Positions 13,613-22,705 of a DNA stretch of 34,376 bases are shown one piece after another; the stretch's first letter is position 1; each line of letters begins with the position of its first letter. The notes beneath the pieces were generated by a model, which worked only from the letters and a program-made list of their open reading frames with translations, did not search any database and was not told the origin of the DNA. The position numbers were made by a program, and so were the translations under genes. Source of the stretch: a virus; the IMG/VR virus record IMGVR_UViG_3300005588_000064, positions 1 through 34,376 of that record; one strand, given 5' to 3'.

Positions 13613-14103
13613 TGGCAAGAGGACCGGGCAAAGAGAATAAGTATTGGAAACTAAGAAAACGAACAGGTGCCCATAAAAAATACCGTTCCGCTGCAGCTCT
13701 ATGGAAAGCTTGTGTTAAGTACTTTGAGTGGGTTGATGAAAACCCGCTTTACGAAACTAAGGCATTTTCATATCAGGGTGATGTGATTACGGAAGATATA
13801 CCTTTAATGCGTGCAATGACTGTATCAGGACTCTGCGTTCACCTGGGTATAACCCGAAAAACATGGATGACATACGGAGAGCAAGACCATCCATTCAGTG
13901 AAATTCACGGCGAAGTAAGCGAGATTATCTGGGCGAACAAATTTGAAGGTGGTGCTGCTGGCTTATTGAATGCCAATTTGATTGCTAGAGACCTTGGGCT
14001 GCGTGAAAGGACGGACAATCAACACTCAGGTCCTGATGGTGGGCCAATTCAAAATACTTGGACAATTCAACCGGTAAAGGCTTCTGAGCAAAATAGAGAT
14101 TGA
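13612..14103 (+). CDS. Terminase small subunit (P22 gp3-like DNA packaging protein)
   Basis: 163 residues, close to the 162 of P22 gp3. After a basic N terminus (GKENKYWKLRKRTGAHKKYR) comes a helical segment (AAALWKACVKYFEWVDENPL) and PLMRAMTVSGLCVHLGITRKTW, the HTH-like part of the gp3 packaging family, then EIIWANKFEGGAAGLLNANLIARDLGL. It recognises pac on phage DNA and recruits the large subunit. The 3' end probably overlaps the beginning of the large-subunit frame. Circular permutation of the genome, suggested by the contig seam, fits a pac phage. Confidence 0.85.
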   Translation: MARGPGKENKYWKLRKRTGAHKKYRSAAALWKACVKYFEWVDENPLYETKAFSYQGDVITEDIPLMRAMTVSGLCVHLGITRKTWMTYGEQDHPFSEIHGEVSEIIWANKFEGGAAGLLNANLIARDLGLRERTDNQHSGPDGGPIQNTWTIQPVKASEQNRD

Positions 14104-15508
14104 AGTTGCTGAAAAAATCTTACCCCTAATAACTACCCCTAAAGCAGTGAAGATTGCAGTTGGCGGAAGGGCTGCAACAAAAACTATTGCCTTTTCTGAT
14201 TGCTTTCTGAAATTTTGTGATGACGGTGAAAAGCTTCTTTGTGCAAGAGAGCATCAAAACTCACTTGAACAATCAGTGCACTCATCAATGCGACGGCGTA
14301 TTTCACATTACGGAATAGAGACTTTAAATCCTACAACCAAAAAGATAACCAGCCAAACTGGTGGAGAGATTTTCTATTGGGGGCTCGCTAGGAACATTGG
14401 TTCGGTCAAGTCGCTTGATGGCGTTAACAGGGTTTGGATAGAAGAGGGTCAATACATCTCTCAGGAATCCATAGATGTTTTGTTCCCAACAATCAGAGAG
14501 AACAATTCAGAAATTTGGATAAGCATGAATAGGGGATCGTCAAAAGATCCTGTATCCAAAGAATTTCTTCTGCCATATGAGCACATTCTAGAGCGAGATG
14601 GGTTCTATGAAGATGAGTACCTAATGATTGTTGAAATCAATTGGTATGACAATCCATGGTTTCCAGAAAAGCTAAATCAGCAACGTATCAGGGCAAAGAA
14701 GATAATGTCACGCGCCAAGTATGATCATATCTGGGGTGGCGCTTATTCAGACACAGTTGAAAACGCGATCATTGAGCCTGAGTGGTTTGATGCGTGTATT
14801 GATGCCCACATTAAGATTGGTTTCGAACCTGAAGGTGTTGAGGTTGTTTCACATGATCCGTTTGACGGAGGTAATGATCCAGCAGGGCTTGCCTATCGTC
14901 ATGGTTCAGTATTCAAAGAGGTGCTCGAGAGCTCTGATGGACGTGTGAATGATGCCTGTAGGTGGGCATTAGATTTCGCCATCGAGGTGGGTGCAGATGA
15001 GTTTGTATGGGATGCCGACGGTGTTGGCGCCGGGCTTAGAGAGCAGGTTGGCAAAAGCCTGAAAGGGAAGAAAATGTCAGCCTCTGAATTTCATGGCCAA
15101 GCAGCTGTTGATAACCCGGATCAAATTTACAACAAGACAGAGATTGATATTGGTAAGGCCCGGAGTAATCGGGAGACTTTCACCAATAAGCGAGCACAGT
15201 GGTACTGGATTCTTCGAGACCGGATGTTCAAAACCTACTTAGCGGTAACTGAGAAAAAGTGGGCCAACCCCGACGAACTAATCAGCTTCAGTAGCGAGAT
15301 CACAGCGCTAAGAACGTTACGCGCTGAAATATGCCGTATACCGAAAAAGCCCAACGGTGCAGGAAAAATACAAATATTAAGTAAGCCGGAGATGAAAGCA
15401 TTGAAAATAGACAGTCCGAACTTGGCTGATAGCGTCATGATGAACTTGTCCGGTACAGGAACATTGAAAAAACCTGTTACTCCTATCGAATACGACAGTT
15501 TTTATTGA
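14084..15508 (+). CDS. Terminase large subunit, non-ATG start
   Basis: ATP-driven packaging motor and nuclease. The sequence KIAVGGRAATKTIAFSD is the Walker A region, RVWIEEG the Walker B region and SMNRGSSKDP the coupling motif. Asp residues in VVSHDPFDGG and EFVWDADGVGAG, and the C-terminal NLADSVMMNL, form the nuclease site. Residues coded upstream of the GTG at 14147 (VAEKILPLITTPKAV) belong to the conserved adenine-binding N terminus, so translation must begin earlier. The frame is open only from 14078 and offers CTG at 14084, ATA or ATT. I chose CTG, with AAAGG close before it. The Walker A departs from the usual GGRGSGKS. The stop overlaps the portal ATG. Confidence 0.88.
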   Translation: MSKIEIEVAEKILPLITTPKAVKIAVGGRAATKTIAFSDCFLKFCDDGEKLLCAREHQNSLEQSVHSSMRRRISHYGIETLNPTTKKITSQTGGEIFYWGLARNIGSVKSLDGVNRVWIEEGQYISQESIDVLFPTIRENNSEIWISMNRGSSKDPVSKEFLLPYEHILERDGFYEDEYLMIVEINWYDNPWFPEKLNQQRIRAKKIMSRAKYDHIWGGAYSDTVENAIIEPEWFDACIDAHIKIGFEPEGVEVVSHDPFDGGNDPAGLAYRHGSVFKEVLESSDGRVNDACRWALDFAIEVGADEFVWDADGVGAGLREQVGKSLKGKKMSASEFHGQAAVDNPDQIYNKTEIDIGKARSNRETFTNKRAQWYWILRDRMFKTYLAVTEKKWANPDELISFSSEITALRTLRAEICRIPKKPNGAGKIQILSKPEMKALKIDSPNLADSVMMNLSGTGTLKKPVTPIEYDSFY

Positions 15509-17571
15509 TGATTGATTATTCTGAACATGCGGCTGTTCTAAAGGCCTTAAAAGCAGACCAAGAAGCTGATTATGATCGTCGAGAGATGATGCGGGAGATA
15601 CATGCCTTTCTGCACCACAAAGACGGGCAATGGGATCCAAGCATCCGCAACAAGTTTAGTAATCGATTCGTTGGTACGTTTGACCGGTGCACAGCATTGG
15701 TTGAGGATACTTGGGCCGATATGGCAAAGAATGAGGCTGAAATTAAAATCAGGCCAAAAGGAGATGGAGCCACTAAAGAAAATGCTAATTATTATTCTGG
15801 GCTAATTCGAAACATTGAAGACTTTTCCAATGCCGATGATGCTTACAAGCAGGCAGGTAAATTAGCTATAGAGGTTGGGTTTAGTTGTGTCAGTGTAGAT
15901 CATGATTACATTGATGCTGATTCCTTTGATCAAGATCTGATTATTAAGGATGAGCCGGATGCAATAGATCGTATCTGGTTTGAGGCAGGCTTTACCAAGC
16001 CAACGGCTGAAGATGCTAACCATGTGCATGTTCACTTTAATATACCGCTTCATGAGTTTGAAGAAAAATACAAAAGACCGCCTCAATCTATTGATAAAGA
16101 CGGCAACTGTGAGCGCTATTTCTATAAAGCAAATGGAGTGACGGTATGCCGTATTTTTTGGAAAGAGGCGATTGATCGGACGCTCTATAAAATGTCCAAT
16201 GGCGAAGTCTACTCTGAGGAAGATAAGCCAATCTTTGATGAGCTCGCGCTCAGGGGCATTACCGTTGTTGCTTCGCGAAAACGCAAAAAAATCGTTGTTA
16301 AGCGTCGGCTTTACGATGCAAAGGGCTGGCTAGGAGACGCTGAAGATACTCCATTTAAACTGCTTCCGTACATTCCTAACTTGCCAAATTTTCGTATTGC
16401 AGAAGGCAAAGTGCTTTCACGTGGCATTGTTGAAAAGCGCATGGATGAGCAGCGTGTTCTTAATTATGCGGGAAGCCGGGCTGTTGATGACTTAGCTTTA
16501 TCAGCTAAAGAAAAAATATGGATTTCTGTTGAGCAGTCAGAAGATGTTGAGTCTGAATTAAAGAGTTATGCGACTAGTGCCGCACCTATTCAGCGTTATA
16601 AGGCGGCAGGTGGACCTACACCACCATTTAAGATGCCTGGTCCACAGGGATCGGGTGGTCTCCAGCAGTTGTTGGAGTTCACAGAGGCGTCAATCGAGCG
16701 CGGTTCGGGTAAGTTCGGCACCAATCCACAAAACAATTCCGGTTTACAGTCAGATATAGCGCTGCAGCGTTTAGAGAATCGAGGCAATAACGGCACATAC
16801 GAGTACTTTTGCTCACAAGAAGTGATGATTCAGCATGTGGCGAAGGTGTGTATTGGTTCTATCCCCAGCGTCTATGATGCAGAGCGTGAAATACGAATCC
16901 TTAATCGCGATGGCTCACACGACGAAATAACGCTGCATAAGCGCATTGTGGATCGCCAGACAGGCAAAGTGCATGAGCCCATCGATTTAAGTGTGGGTGT
17001 CTATGATGCCATTTGCAGTATTGGTCCTGCTTATGAGAATAAGCGCCAAGAAACAAATGACTTCATTATGCGTCTTGCTGATGTTGATCCCAGCATCATT
17101 GAGGAAGGTAAAGACATCTTACTCAACAATATTGACTCCCCAGGTATGGATATTCTTGCCGAGCGAGTAAGGCGTAATAAAGTATTGTCCGGTTCAATTC
17201 CTGAAGAACAGCTCACCGATGATGAAAAAGAAATGTTGCAGGAACAAAGCCAGCAACAGAGTGAGCTAGTTGATCCCGCTATGCTCATTGGTCAAGCAGA
17301 AATAAAGAAAGCGAATACCGAAGCAGAGACTGCAGAGGTTAATCGTGAAATCAAGGTTATTGAACTCCAGCAAAAACAAGATAAACAAGAATTTGATAAT
17401 AGCGTCCGCTCAATAGAGCTGATGCTTGAAGAACAAAAGCAGGTCGCACAGACATTGAAAGACTTAGCAAGCGCTTTTAAACAAATCCAAGAGGGTGAGC
17501 AGATAGGTTCAGAAGACCTAAATGCTGAGCAGTCAATCGAAGGACAGATACAACAAGCAACCAACCAGTGA
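15508..17571 (+). CDS. Portal protein (P22 gp1-like)
   Basis: A 687-residue protein, close to the P22 portal (725). The N-terminal segment (WDPSIRNKFSNRFVGTFDRC), the acidic wing region, and the C-terminal helical barrel (NREIKVIELQQKQDKQEFDN, repeated Gln/Glu-rich helices) fit P22-type portals. The dodecamer forms the DNA channel and seeds capsid assembly. The ATG at 15508 overlaps the terminase stop by 1 bp; TTG at 15505 is also in frame. It lies between terminase and scaffold as in P22. Confidence 0.88.
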   Translation: MIDYSEHAAVLKALKADQEADYDRREMMREIHAFLHHKDGQWDPSIRNKFSNRFVGTFDRCTALVEDTWADMAKNEAEIKIRPKGDGATKENANYYSGLIRNIEDFSNADDAYKQAGKLAIEVGFSCVSVDHDYIDADSFDQDLIIKDEPDAIDRIWFEAGFTKPTAEDANHVHVHFNIPLHEFEEKYKRPPQSIDKDGNCERYFYKANGVTVCRIFWKEAIDRTLYKMSNGEVYSEEDKPIFDELALRGITVVASRKRKKIVVKRRLYDAKGWLGDAEDTPFKLLPYIPNLPNFRIAEGKVLSRGIVEKRMDEQRVLNYAGSRAVDDLALSAKEKIWISVEQSEDVESELKSYATSAAPIQRYKAAGGPTPPFKMPGPQGSGGLQQLLEFTEASIERGSGKFGTNPQNNSGLQSDIALQRLENRGNNGTYEYFCSQEVMIQHVAKVCIGSIPSVYDAEREIRILNRDGSHDEITLHKRIVDRQTGKVHEPIDLSVGVYDAICSIGPAYENKRQETNDFIMRLADVDPSIIEEGKDILLNNIDSPGMDILAERVRRNKVLSGSIPEEQLTDDEKEMLQEQSQQQSELVDPAMLIGQAEIKKANTEAETAEVNREIKVIELQQKQDKQEFDNSVRSIELMLEEQKQVAQTLKDLASAFKQIQEGEQIGSEDLNAEQSIEGQIQQATNQ

Positions 17572-17596
17572 GCCTTTGGCTTAAGAGAGAAAAACC

Positions 17597-18472
17597 ATGT
17601 TAGATGAAGTAATGAGCGAAGAGTCGTTAGAAGAAAGTGCCGCACCAGCGGAAAGTGAAAACACTGATCAGGTCCAGAAAACCGATGATCAGCAAGCCGC
17701 TCAGGAGACTGAGCAGGGCAAGGAAGATAGTGCCAACGAGGACGATGGCAAAGAGAAACAGGAGCCCTCAGTCGAAGCTGAAGGTAAGAGTGGTAGCAAC
17801 TTCATTGATTTCGATGATCCTGAATCGTTCACCAAAGAAAAGGTGAAGGCTCGGATTGATGAACTCACTCGAACAAGCTACGACAAAGACAGCAAATTGT
17901 CCAAGCTCGAGCTGGAATTGAAGGACACGCAAAAGCAGTTGCGCGAACTGAAAAAACCGCAAGCAGTACAACCACCAAACCCAGAAGATAGGGATGTTGA
18001 TCCTGAAAAGTTTGCCGCCGATGAGGAAGCATACAAAGCCTACTTGAAAGATGAGGCTAAGTACGAAAACGAATCAGAGCAGTTAGCGGCTCAGGAAAAG
18101 CAGGAAGCCGAAAACGTTCAACAGGAGCAAGTTCAAGAGTTTCAGGTTAAAGCGACAGAGGCAGGTATTGATCTGAAGCAATTGGCCCATGCAGAGCAAG
18201 TGGTCGCAAGTCAGTTACCGGAAGGTACTCTGGGTGCAACGATTGCCAGTGAACTCATGAACGAACCTCAGCTGGTGATGGAGTTGGCGACCAAGCCGAT
18301 GCAATTAAGCCAGGTGTTGAGTGGTGGTGTAGGGGATGCCATCCGAGAGCTGGACAAGATCAAAAATAGTCTCATCAAACCTAAACAATCTGAAACCCCG
18401 CAACCTGCCGAGAAATTGAAGGCAGGCAGCTCTACTGACACCGTCGATGAGTACGGCGAAATCATAGACTAG
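17597..18472 (+). CDS. Scaffolding protein (P22 gp8-like)
   Basis: 291 residues (P22 gp8 has 303), very acidic and Gln-rich, predicted almost wholly helical: a disordered N terminus (EESAAPAESENTDQVQK), a long coiled coil (SKLSKLELELKDTQKQLREL) and a C-terminal coat-binding region. Scaffolds guide procapsid assembly and then leave. The identity rests on composition and on the place between portal and coat genes. AGAGAGAAAAACC precedes the ATG. Confidence 0.8.
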   Translation: MLDEVMSEESLEESAAPAESENTDQVQKTDDQQAAQETEQGKEDSANEDDGKEKQEPSVEAEGKSGSNFIDFDDPESFTKEKVKARIDELTRTSYDKDSKLSKLELELKDTQKQLRELKKPQAVQPPNPEDRDVDPEKFAADEEAYKAYLKDEAKYENESEQLAAQEKQEAENVQQEQVQEFQVKATEAGIDLKQLAHAEQVVASQLPEGTLGATIASELMNEPQLVMELATKPMQLSQVLSGGVGDAIRELDKIKNSLIKPKQSETPQPAEKLKAGSSTDTVDEYGEIID

Positions 18473-18513
18473 CGGGCTAACTTATTTAAAGCTCAAGGCT
18501 CAGGAGAAATACT

Positions 18514-19812
18514 ATGTCTAACAATCTAGGCTCAAACCACGGCACTAAAGTTGTTCGATCGTTTGCTAAAGCATTCGAATCGATGCTTGTGCTCGGTAAA
18601 ACGGTGGACACTGACACCACAAAAGATGGTCACGATGCAGCAACTGGTGAAACCATTTATGTGAAGCGTCCACATCAACACAAATCCATTCGTACTCCAG
18701 GCGGTGATATTTCAAGCTCTACAGCTGATGAAATCATTGCAGGCCGTATTGCAGTAACGAAGCAGGACTACATTACGGTTTATAAAAACTGGTCTGATGT
18801 TGAGCAGGCACTGGAACTTGACCAGCTTGATGAACTCATGGAAGGCATTGCCGAGGAAATGTGCCTTGAACTGGAAACCTCGCTTGGTCAATTCATGATT
18901 GAGAATGCAGGGTTGCATTATGGCACGCCAGGTCAGGCAGTTAACAACTGGAATGAGGTAAGTGGCGCTGCGGCATTGATGAAAGCTATTGGTGTGCCAA
19001 TGACTAACAGCTACTACGTCATGAACCCTTTCAGTCAGTCGAATCTCGCAAATGTTCAGGCCAATCTGAACGGCGATGACAAGATGATTCGTGACGCTTG
19101 GCGCGATTCGATGTTGTCCCCTAATGTCGGCGGTCTTCGTGCAATGACTTCAAGCAGTCTGAAGAACTACACAGCGGGTGCTGCTTCTGATCGCGCAGGT
19201 ACTTTGGCTGCAACGCCAACAGCAACATATGTTGCTGCCAAGGACTCGATGACGATGTCATTGTCCTTGACCGGCCTTTCAACTAGCACCACAGATGCAG
19301 TCCGTCCAGGTGACATCATCGAATTCACCGGAACGGGTGCTAATGCACGCTCACATGTCAACATCAAGACTCGTGAAACCATTATGGGTGCAAGTGGTAC
19401 ACCAGTGCCATTCAGCTGCACAGTGGTGACCGGTGGAGACACCAATGGTAGTGGTGCTGTGACTGTTACCGTGACAGCCCCAGCTATTTATGAGACTGCT
19501 GGCGGTAAAGGCGCCTACAACAACATCTCTGCGGCTCTGGCATCTGGCGATGCGTTCACCATTAAAGGTGCGGCGGACACTGTGTATCAGCCGAACTTGT
19601 TCTATAACAAGGGCGCCTTCATGGTGAACACCATCCAGATTCCAAAATTGGAAGCGCAAGATGTGACTTATAAGTCCAAGTCAGGCTATGTGATGCGATT
19701 CTCACGCGGCTCTAGCCTTTTGGCCAATACTCACCAGCTGCGTGTTGACATGGTTCCGGCGTTTGGTATTGCTCAACCATTGATGGCTGGTAAAGGTTAC
19801 GGCTTAAGCTAA
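18514..19812 (+). CDS. Major capsid protein (P22 coat gp5-like)
   Basis: 432 residues, almost the same as P22 gp5 (430). The N-terminal pattern (SFAKAFESMLVLGKTVDTDT, VKRPHQHKSIRTPGGDIS) and IAVTKQDYITVYKNWSDVEQ match the P22 coat family, an HK97 fold with an inserted domain. The insertion lies about residues 215-340, where the sequence becomes Ser/Thr/Gly-rich. AGGAGAAAT lies before the ATG, a strong site fitting a highly expressed gene. A terminator directly follows. Confidence 0.9.
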   Translation: MSNNLGSNHGTKVVRSFAKAFESMLVLGKTVDTDTTKDGHDAATGETIYVKRPHQHKSIRTPGGDISSSTADEIIAGRIAVTKQDYITVYKNWSDVEQALELDQLDELMEGIAEEMCLELETSLGQFMIENAGLHYGTPGQAVNNWNEVSGAAALMKAIGVPMTNSYYVMNPFSQSNLANVQANLNGDDKMIRDAWRDSMLSPNVGGLRAMTSSSLKNYTAGAASDRAGTLAATPTATYVAAKDSMTMSLSLTGLSTSTTDAVRPGDIIEFTGTGANARSHVNIKTRETIMGASGTPVPFSCTVVTGGDTNGSGAVTVTVTAPAIYETAGGKGAYNNISAALASGDAFTIKGAADTVYQPNLFYNKGAFMVNTIQIPKLEAQDVTYKSKSGYVMRFSRGSSLLANTHQLRVDMVPAFGIAQPLMAGKGYGLS

Positions 19813-19838
19813 GTCTTATTAATTTACCTTTTAGTGCA

Positions 19839-19858
19839 GGGGCTTCGGCCCCTTTTTT
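19839..19858 (+). terminator. Intrinsic terminator after the coat gene
   Basis: GGGGC TTCG GCCCC followed by six T. The UUCG tetraloop makes it very stable. It lies 26 bp after the coat stop and within the late operon, so it probably lowers transcription of the downstream tail genes relative to capsid genes, partially overridden by late antitermination. Confidence 0.92.
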
Positions 19859-19871
19859 GAGGATATAAATC

Positions 19872-20123
19872 ATGTCAGAGAAAACACATCAGCAAATGTT
19901 TATTAAAGCCGATAACGAAGAAGGTTTTGTATCGGTTATTTGTCACCGTGAGCGTTACGCGGATGACCTGAAAAAAATGGGCTTCGTGAATACCGTTGAA
20001 GAACTTGAGTCAACAGAGAAGAATGACTCCAAAGCGGATGCTGAAGCGAAGGCTAAGGCTGAAGAAGAGGCCAAAGCCAAAGCGGATGCTGAAGCGAAGG
20101 CTAAAAACAAGAATACTAAGTAA
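19872..20123 (+). CDS. Small protein with Lys/Ala/Glu helical repeat (83 aa)
   Basis: The first 45 residues form a compact domain (MFIKADNEEGFVSVICHRER, YADDLKKMGFVNTVEELES). The C-terminal half is a TolA-like charged helix made from two copies of KADAEAKAK, coded by a 26-bp direct repeat. It lies between coat and the gp4-like gene, where P22 has no counterpart. The first gene after the terminator may encode a head or connector accessory protein. TGAGGATATAAATC precedes the ATG. Confidence 0.65.
   Translation: MSEKTHQQMFIKADNEEGFVSVICHRERYADDLKKMGFVNTVEELESTEKNDSKADAEAKAKAEEEAKAKADAEAKAKNKNTK
20031..20104 (+). repeat. 26-bp direct repeat inside the Lys/Ala/Glu-rich gene
   Basis: AAAGCGGATGCTGAAGCGAA plus six further bases occurs at 20031-20056 and again at 20079-20104, offset by 48 bp (16 codons). 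The intervening DNA codes a similar helix. The identical copies imply a recent in-frame duplication that can expand or contract. Confidence 0.85.
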
Positions 20124-20134
20124 GGCTTCACTGA

Positions 20135-20983
20135 ATGGAACGAGTCGGTGACACCATAGAAGATGCGCTCCTAGAGATAGGGGCTCACGATGCGTACCAG
20201 GATTTGCAGCCACATGAAACCAAGTCCGCAATTCGTTCGCTTAATCGTATGATGGCTTCACACTCAGAGATTGCTGCACGCCTAGGCTACACGCCAGTGG
20301 CTAGCACCAGTGAATTCATTACGGTACCCAACTGGTCAACCGAATGGATTGTGAAAGAGTTAGCCGTCAAGCTGGCCCCGCAGTTTGATGAACCGGTTAG
20401 CAGCGAATTACGCGAGCAAGCAAGAACCAGTTATTTAAAGGTTCGCGCTAGAGCTATTGTAATTGGTGAGCCAGACAGGCCAGATATTCTACCGAGAGGT
20501 ACGGCCAATGTTGGGGTTGGGGATAGCAACTATTTTGCTGGCAAAAGTCCTTATGGTCGAGCCAGGCTTAACGGTAATAGTGCGCCAACTGTGATTACAT
20601 CCAATACACCGACGCCAGTATTAGGGTCTTGGGTAAGTGTTGATTCAGTCGGTTTCAGCGTGGATTCTTCAGGCATTATCTGCAGTCTGTTATCAGCTGA
20701 TTTTGATGCTGATATTAGTGTCCAATTGGCGATGAGAGCGGATAGCTCGCAGCAAACTTACAATCTTTACTTAGCTAAAAAACCTAGCGGTGGTGCCTTT
20801 TCTGTCATTGAAGATACGCGCCGACAAGTCATAGTCTCTTCAGATACTGACTCAACATTTGAGTTTCTTTTTACGGAGCATCTTTTCCCGGGCGATAGCA
20901 TTCAGCTATGGGCTGAAGGGGTTAACCATTCCATTGATGTTGTCGTGCCAGTATGTACAGTCTGGATCTCTAAGAATGGCTAG
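20135..20983 (+). CDS. Head completion / portal-adaptor protein (P22 gp4-like) with extra C-terminal beta domain
   Basis: The N-terminal 145 residues (TIEDALLEIGAHDAYQDLQP, IRSLNRMMASHSEIAARLGY, ELAVKLAPQFDEPVSSELRE) have the helical pattern of P22 gp4, the first tail adaptor, which plugs onto the portal. P22 gp4 ends near residue 166. Here residues 150-282 add a beta-rich domain with repeated strands (ISVQLAMRADSSQQTYNLYL, FLFTEHLFPGDSIQLWAEGV) resembling C1q/TNF-like jelly rolls. Its role could be surface decoration or glycan binding near the tail. The stop overlaps the next start by 8 bp. Confidence 0.75.
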   Translation: MERVGDTIEDALLEIGAHDAYQDLQPHETKSAIRSLNRMMASHSEIAARLGYTPVASTSEFITVPNWSTEWIVKELAVKLAPQFDEPVSSELREQARTSYLKVRARAIVIGEPDRPDILPRGTANVGVGDSNYFAGKSPYGRARLNGNSAPTVITSNTPTPVLGSWVSVDSVGFSVDSSGIICSLLSADFDADISVQLAMRADSSQQTYNLYLAKKPSGGAFSVIEDTRRQVIVSSDTDSTFEFLFTEHLFPGDSIQLWAEGVNHSIDVVVPVCTVWISKNG

Positions 20984-22439
20984 AAAATCAGGTGTACCTC
21001 TTTTTTTCACCGGAGGTTTTTATCAGACCCGCTCAAAAAGTTTGTCTGATCAAAATTGCGTTAATTGGTATACAAATATACCTGAGGGAAACACACCAAC
21101 CGAGGAAAACCTGTATGCCACAGATGGTATCTCTTTGGAGGATGCAGCCCCTAGCATTCCAATAGGTACGGCAAAAGAAAAGTGCCGTGGCGCTAAAAGT
21201 ATGTCAGGCATACCTTATTTTGTGTGCGGACAAAAACTCTACCGACTGAATCGAACAGTCACATTAGGGGTAGAAACACTAGCTAGAGAGGATTTGGGAG
21301 CTATCACAGGCTTTGGTCGGGTGTCTATAGCTACCAACGGTACACAGTTGTGTATCGTGGTGCCAGGGGTTGAGGCGTATATTTATTCTGCAGCTGGTGG
21401 TTTGACGACGATCACAGACGGTGACTTTGATGGGCCGGCTGATACCGTAGTTTTTATCAATGGTTATTTTGTGTTTAATAAAACTGGAACACAAAAGATA
21501 ATCCACAGCGAATTACTCGATGGCTCATCATATCGTACCCTAGATGCGGCAGATGCCGAGGCAGACCCAGATGAACTAGTGGCCATGCATGTCTACAAAA
21601 ATCAATTGTATGCATTTGGCACCGAAACCGTTCAACCATTTAATGATGTGGGAAACGTAGATTTCACCTTTGATGCAGTACCCAATGCGGCCTTGGATAT
21701 TGGGCTAAGAGCCAAGTTTGCTATTGCTGAATTTGTAGAGTCGATAGTTTTTCTAGGGGAAGGTGGAGGCCGGGGTCTAGGTGTCTACTTGTATAGCGGT
21801 GGTGCTCCGCAAAAAATTTCTACTGAAGCGCTTGATGATGTGCTTGAGCAATTTACCGACACTGAACTGTCAGAGGCTTATATCATTACATACTCAAAGC
21901 GCGGGGCTGATTTCGCAGCTTTGACGGTAAACAATAGGACGTTTGTTTTTGATCTTGCTGCAACCCGCATGATTGGTTGGAAGCGAAAAGTGTGGCATGA
22001 GAGAAGCTCAAGAGTAGATGGCACGGATTTACAGTGGAGGGTTTCTGCGATTACTAGAGCCTACAATCGGTTATTTGTAGGTGATAGCTTTGATGGTCGT
22101 ATAGGTAGAATTGATAGCCAGTCTGGGAATGAATACGGTGATACCGTAGTGAGAATATGTACAACCCAGCCTTTTGAAAATGCCGGTACACCAGCAAGAG
22201 TGTCTAAATTACAAATCAGTGCGGATACCGGTGAAGGTGAAAGCATTGGTATTTCTTACAGTGATAACAATGGACAGTTCACCAATAAAATATTTAAGAA
22301 TTTGGGTGCTATTGGAGACTATGGCAGATTGTGTATTTTCCGGCGTTTAGGGCGATTTACGAAATCACGTGAGCTTCGCCTTCATTATGCGGGGGATAAC
22401 CCGGTGGGCATCAACAAGATAGAGGTTTTTCCTAAGTAA
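20976..22439 (+). CDS. Packaged-DNA stabilisation protein (P22 gp10-like tail hub)
   Basis: 487 residues (P22 gp10 has 472). It starts MARKSGVPLFFTGGFYQTRS, followed by VNWYTNIPEGNTPTEENLYATDG, the typical beginning of gp10-like proteins, and continues as a beta-propeller-like chain. It forms the hexameric hub between gp4 and the tail tip and keeps DNA in the head. I chose ATG at 20976; an in-frame start at 20859 would run 125 bp into the gp4-like gene. The next gene overlaps its stop. Confidence 0.85.
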   Translation: MARKSGVPLFFTGGFYQTRSKSLSDQNCVNWYTNIPEGNTPTEENLYATDGISLEDAAPSIPIGTAKEKCRGAKSMSGIPYFVCGQKLYRLNRTVTLGVETLAREDLGAITGFGRVSIATNGTQLCIVVPGVEAYIYSAAGGLTTITDGDFDGPADTVVFINGYFVFNKTGTQKIIHSELLDGSSYRTLDAADAEADPDELVAMHVYKNQLYAFGTETVQPFNDVGNVDFTFDAVPNAALDIGLRAKFAIAEFVESIVFLGEGGGRGLGVYLYSGGAPQKISTEALDDVLEQFTDTELSEAYIITYSKRGADFAALTVNNRTFVFDLAATRMIGWKRKVWHERSSRVDGTDLQWRVSAITRAYNRLFVGDSFDGRIGRIDSQSGNEYGDTVVRICTTQPFENAGTPARVSKLQISADTGEGESIGISYSDNNGQFTNKIFKNLGAIGDYGRLCIFRRLGRFTKSRELRLHYAGDNPVGINKIEVFPK

Positions 22440-22705
22440 TGGCTATTCAAATATCCCATCGTGACAGACCTATCCAAGAAAATCGTGGCGGTGGAGATGT
22501 CGCTACCGAGGAAATGCGGGGATGGATGGAGGCAGTCACAAAATTGCTAAATTTTCTCGATGTTGCTGAGGGTAGCGGTTCACCTGAAGGGGTGTTAATT
22601 GGCCAAAAGAAAAAGATGTATCTCAACAACACAGGCTCAGCAGGCACATTGGTTTACATCAAAACCACAACAACGGGTAATACTGGATGGGTAGCAATAG
22701 GGTAA
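22439..22705 (+). CDS. Small virion protein in the tail-needle (gp26) slot (88 aa)
   Basis: In P22 the gene between gp10 and gp14 encodes the 233-residue tail needle gp26. Here only 88 residues are coded. The N-terminal half has a short helix (TEEMRGWMEAVTKLLNFLDV). The end (KKKMYLNNTGSAGTLVYIKT, TGNTGWVAIG) is the small beta motif found at the ends of phage tail proteins. It may be a minimal tail plug or tip, but the sequence does not prove this. ATG overlaps the previous stop. Confidence 0.6.
   Translation: MAIQISHRDRPIQENRGGGDVATEEMRGWMEAVTKLLNFLDVAEGSGSPEGVLIGQKKKMYLNNTGSAGTLVYIKTTTTGNTGWVAIG

Noticed and set aside
15862-16086. Minus-strand ORFs inside the virion genes
   Set aside because: They are antisense to clear structural genes, lack ribosome-binding sites and have unlikely composition.
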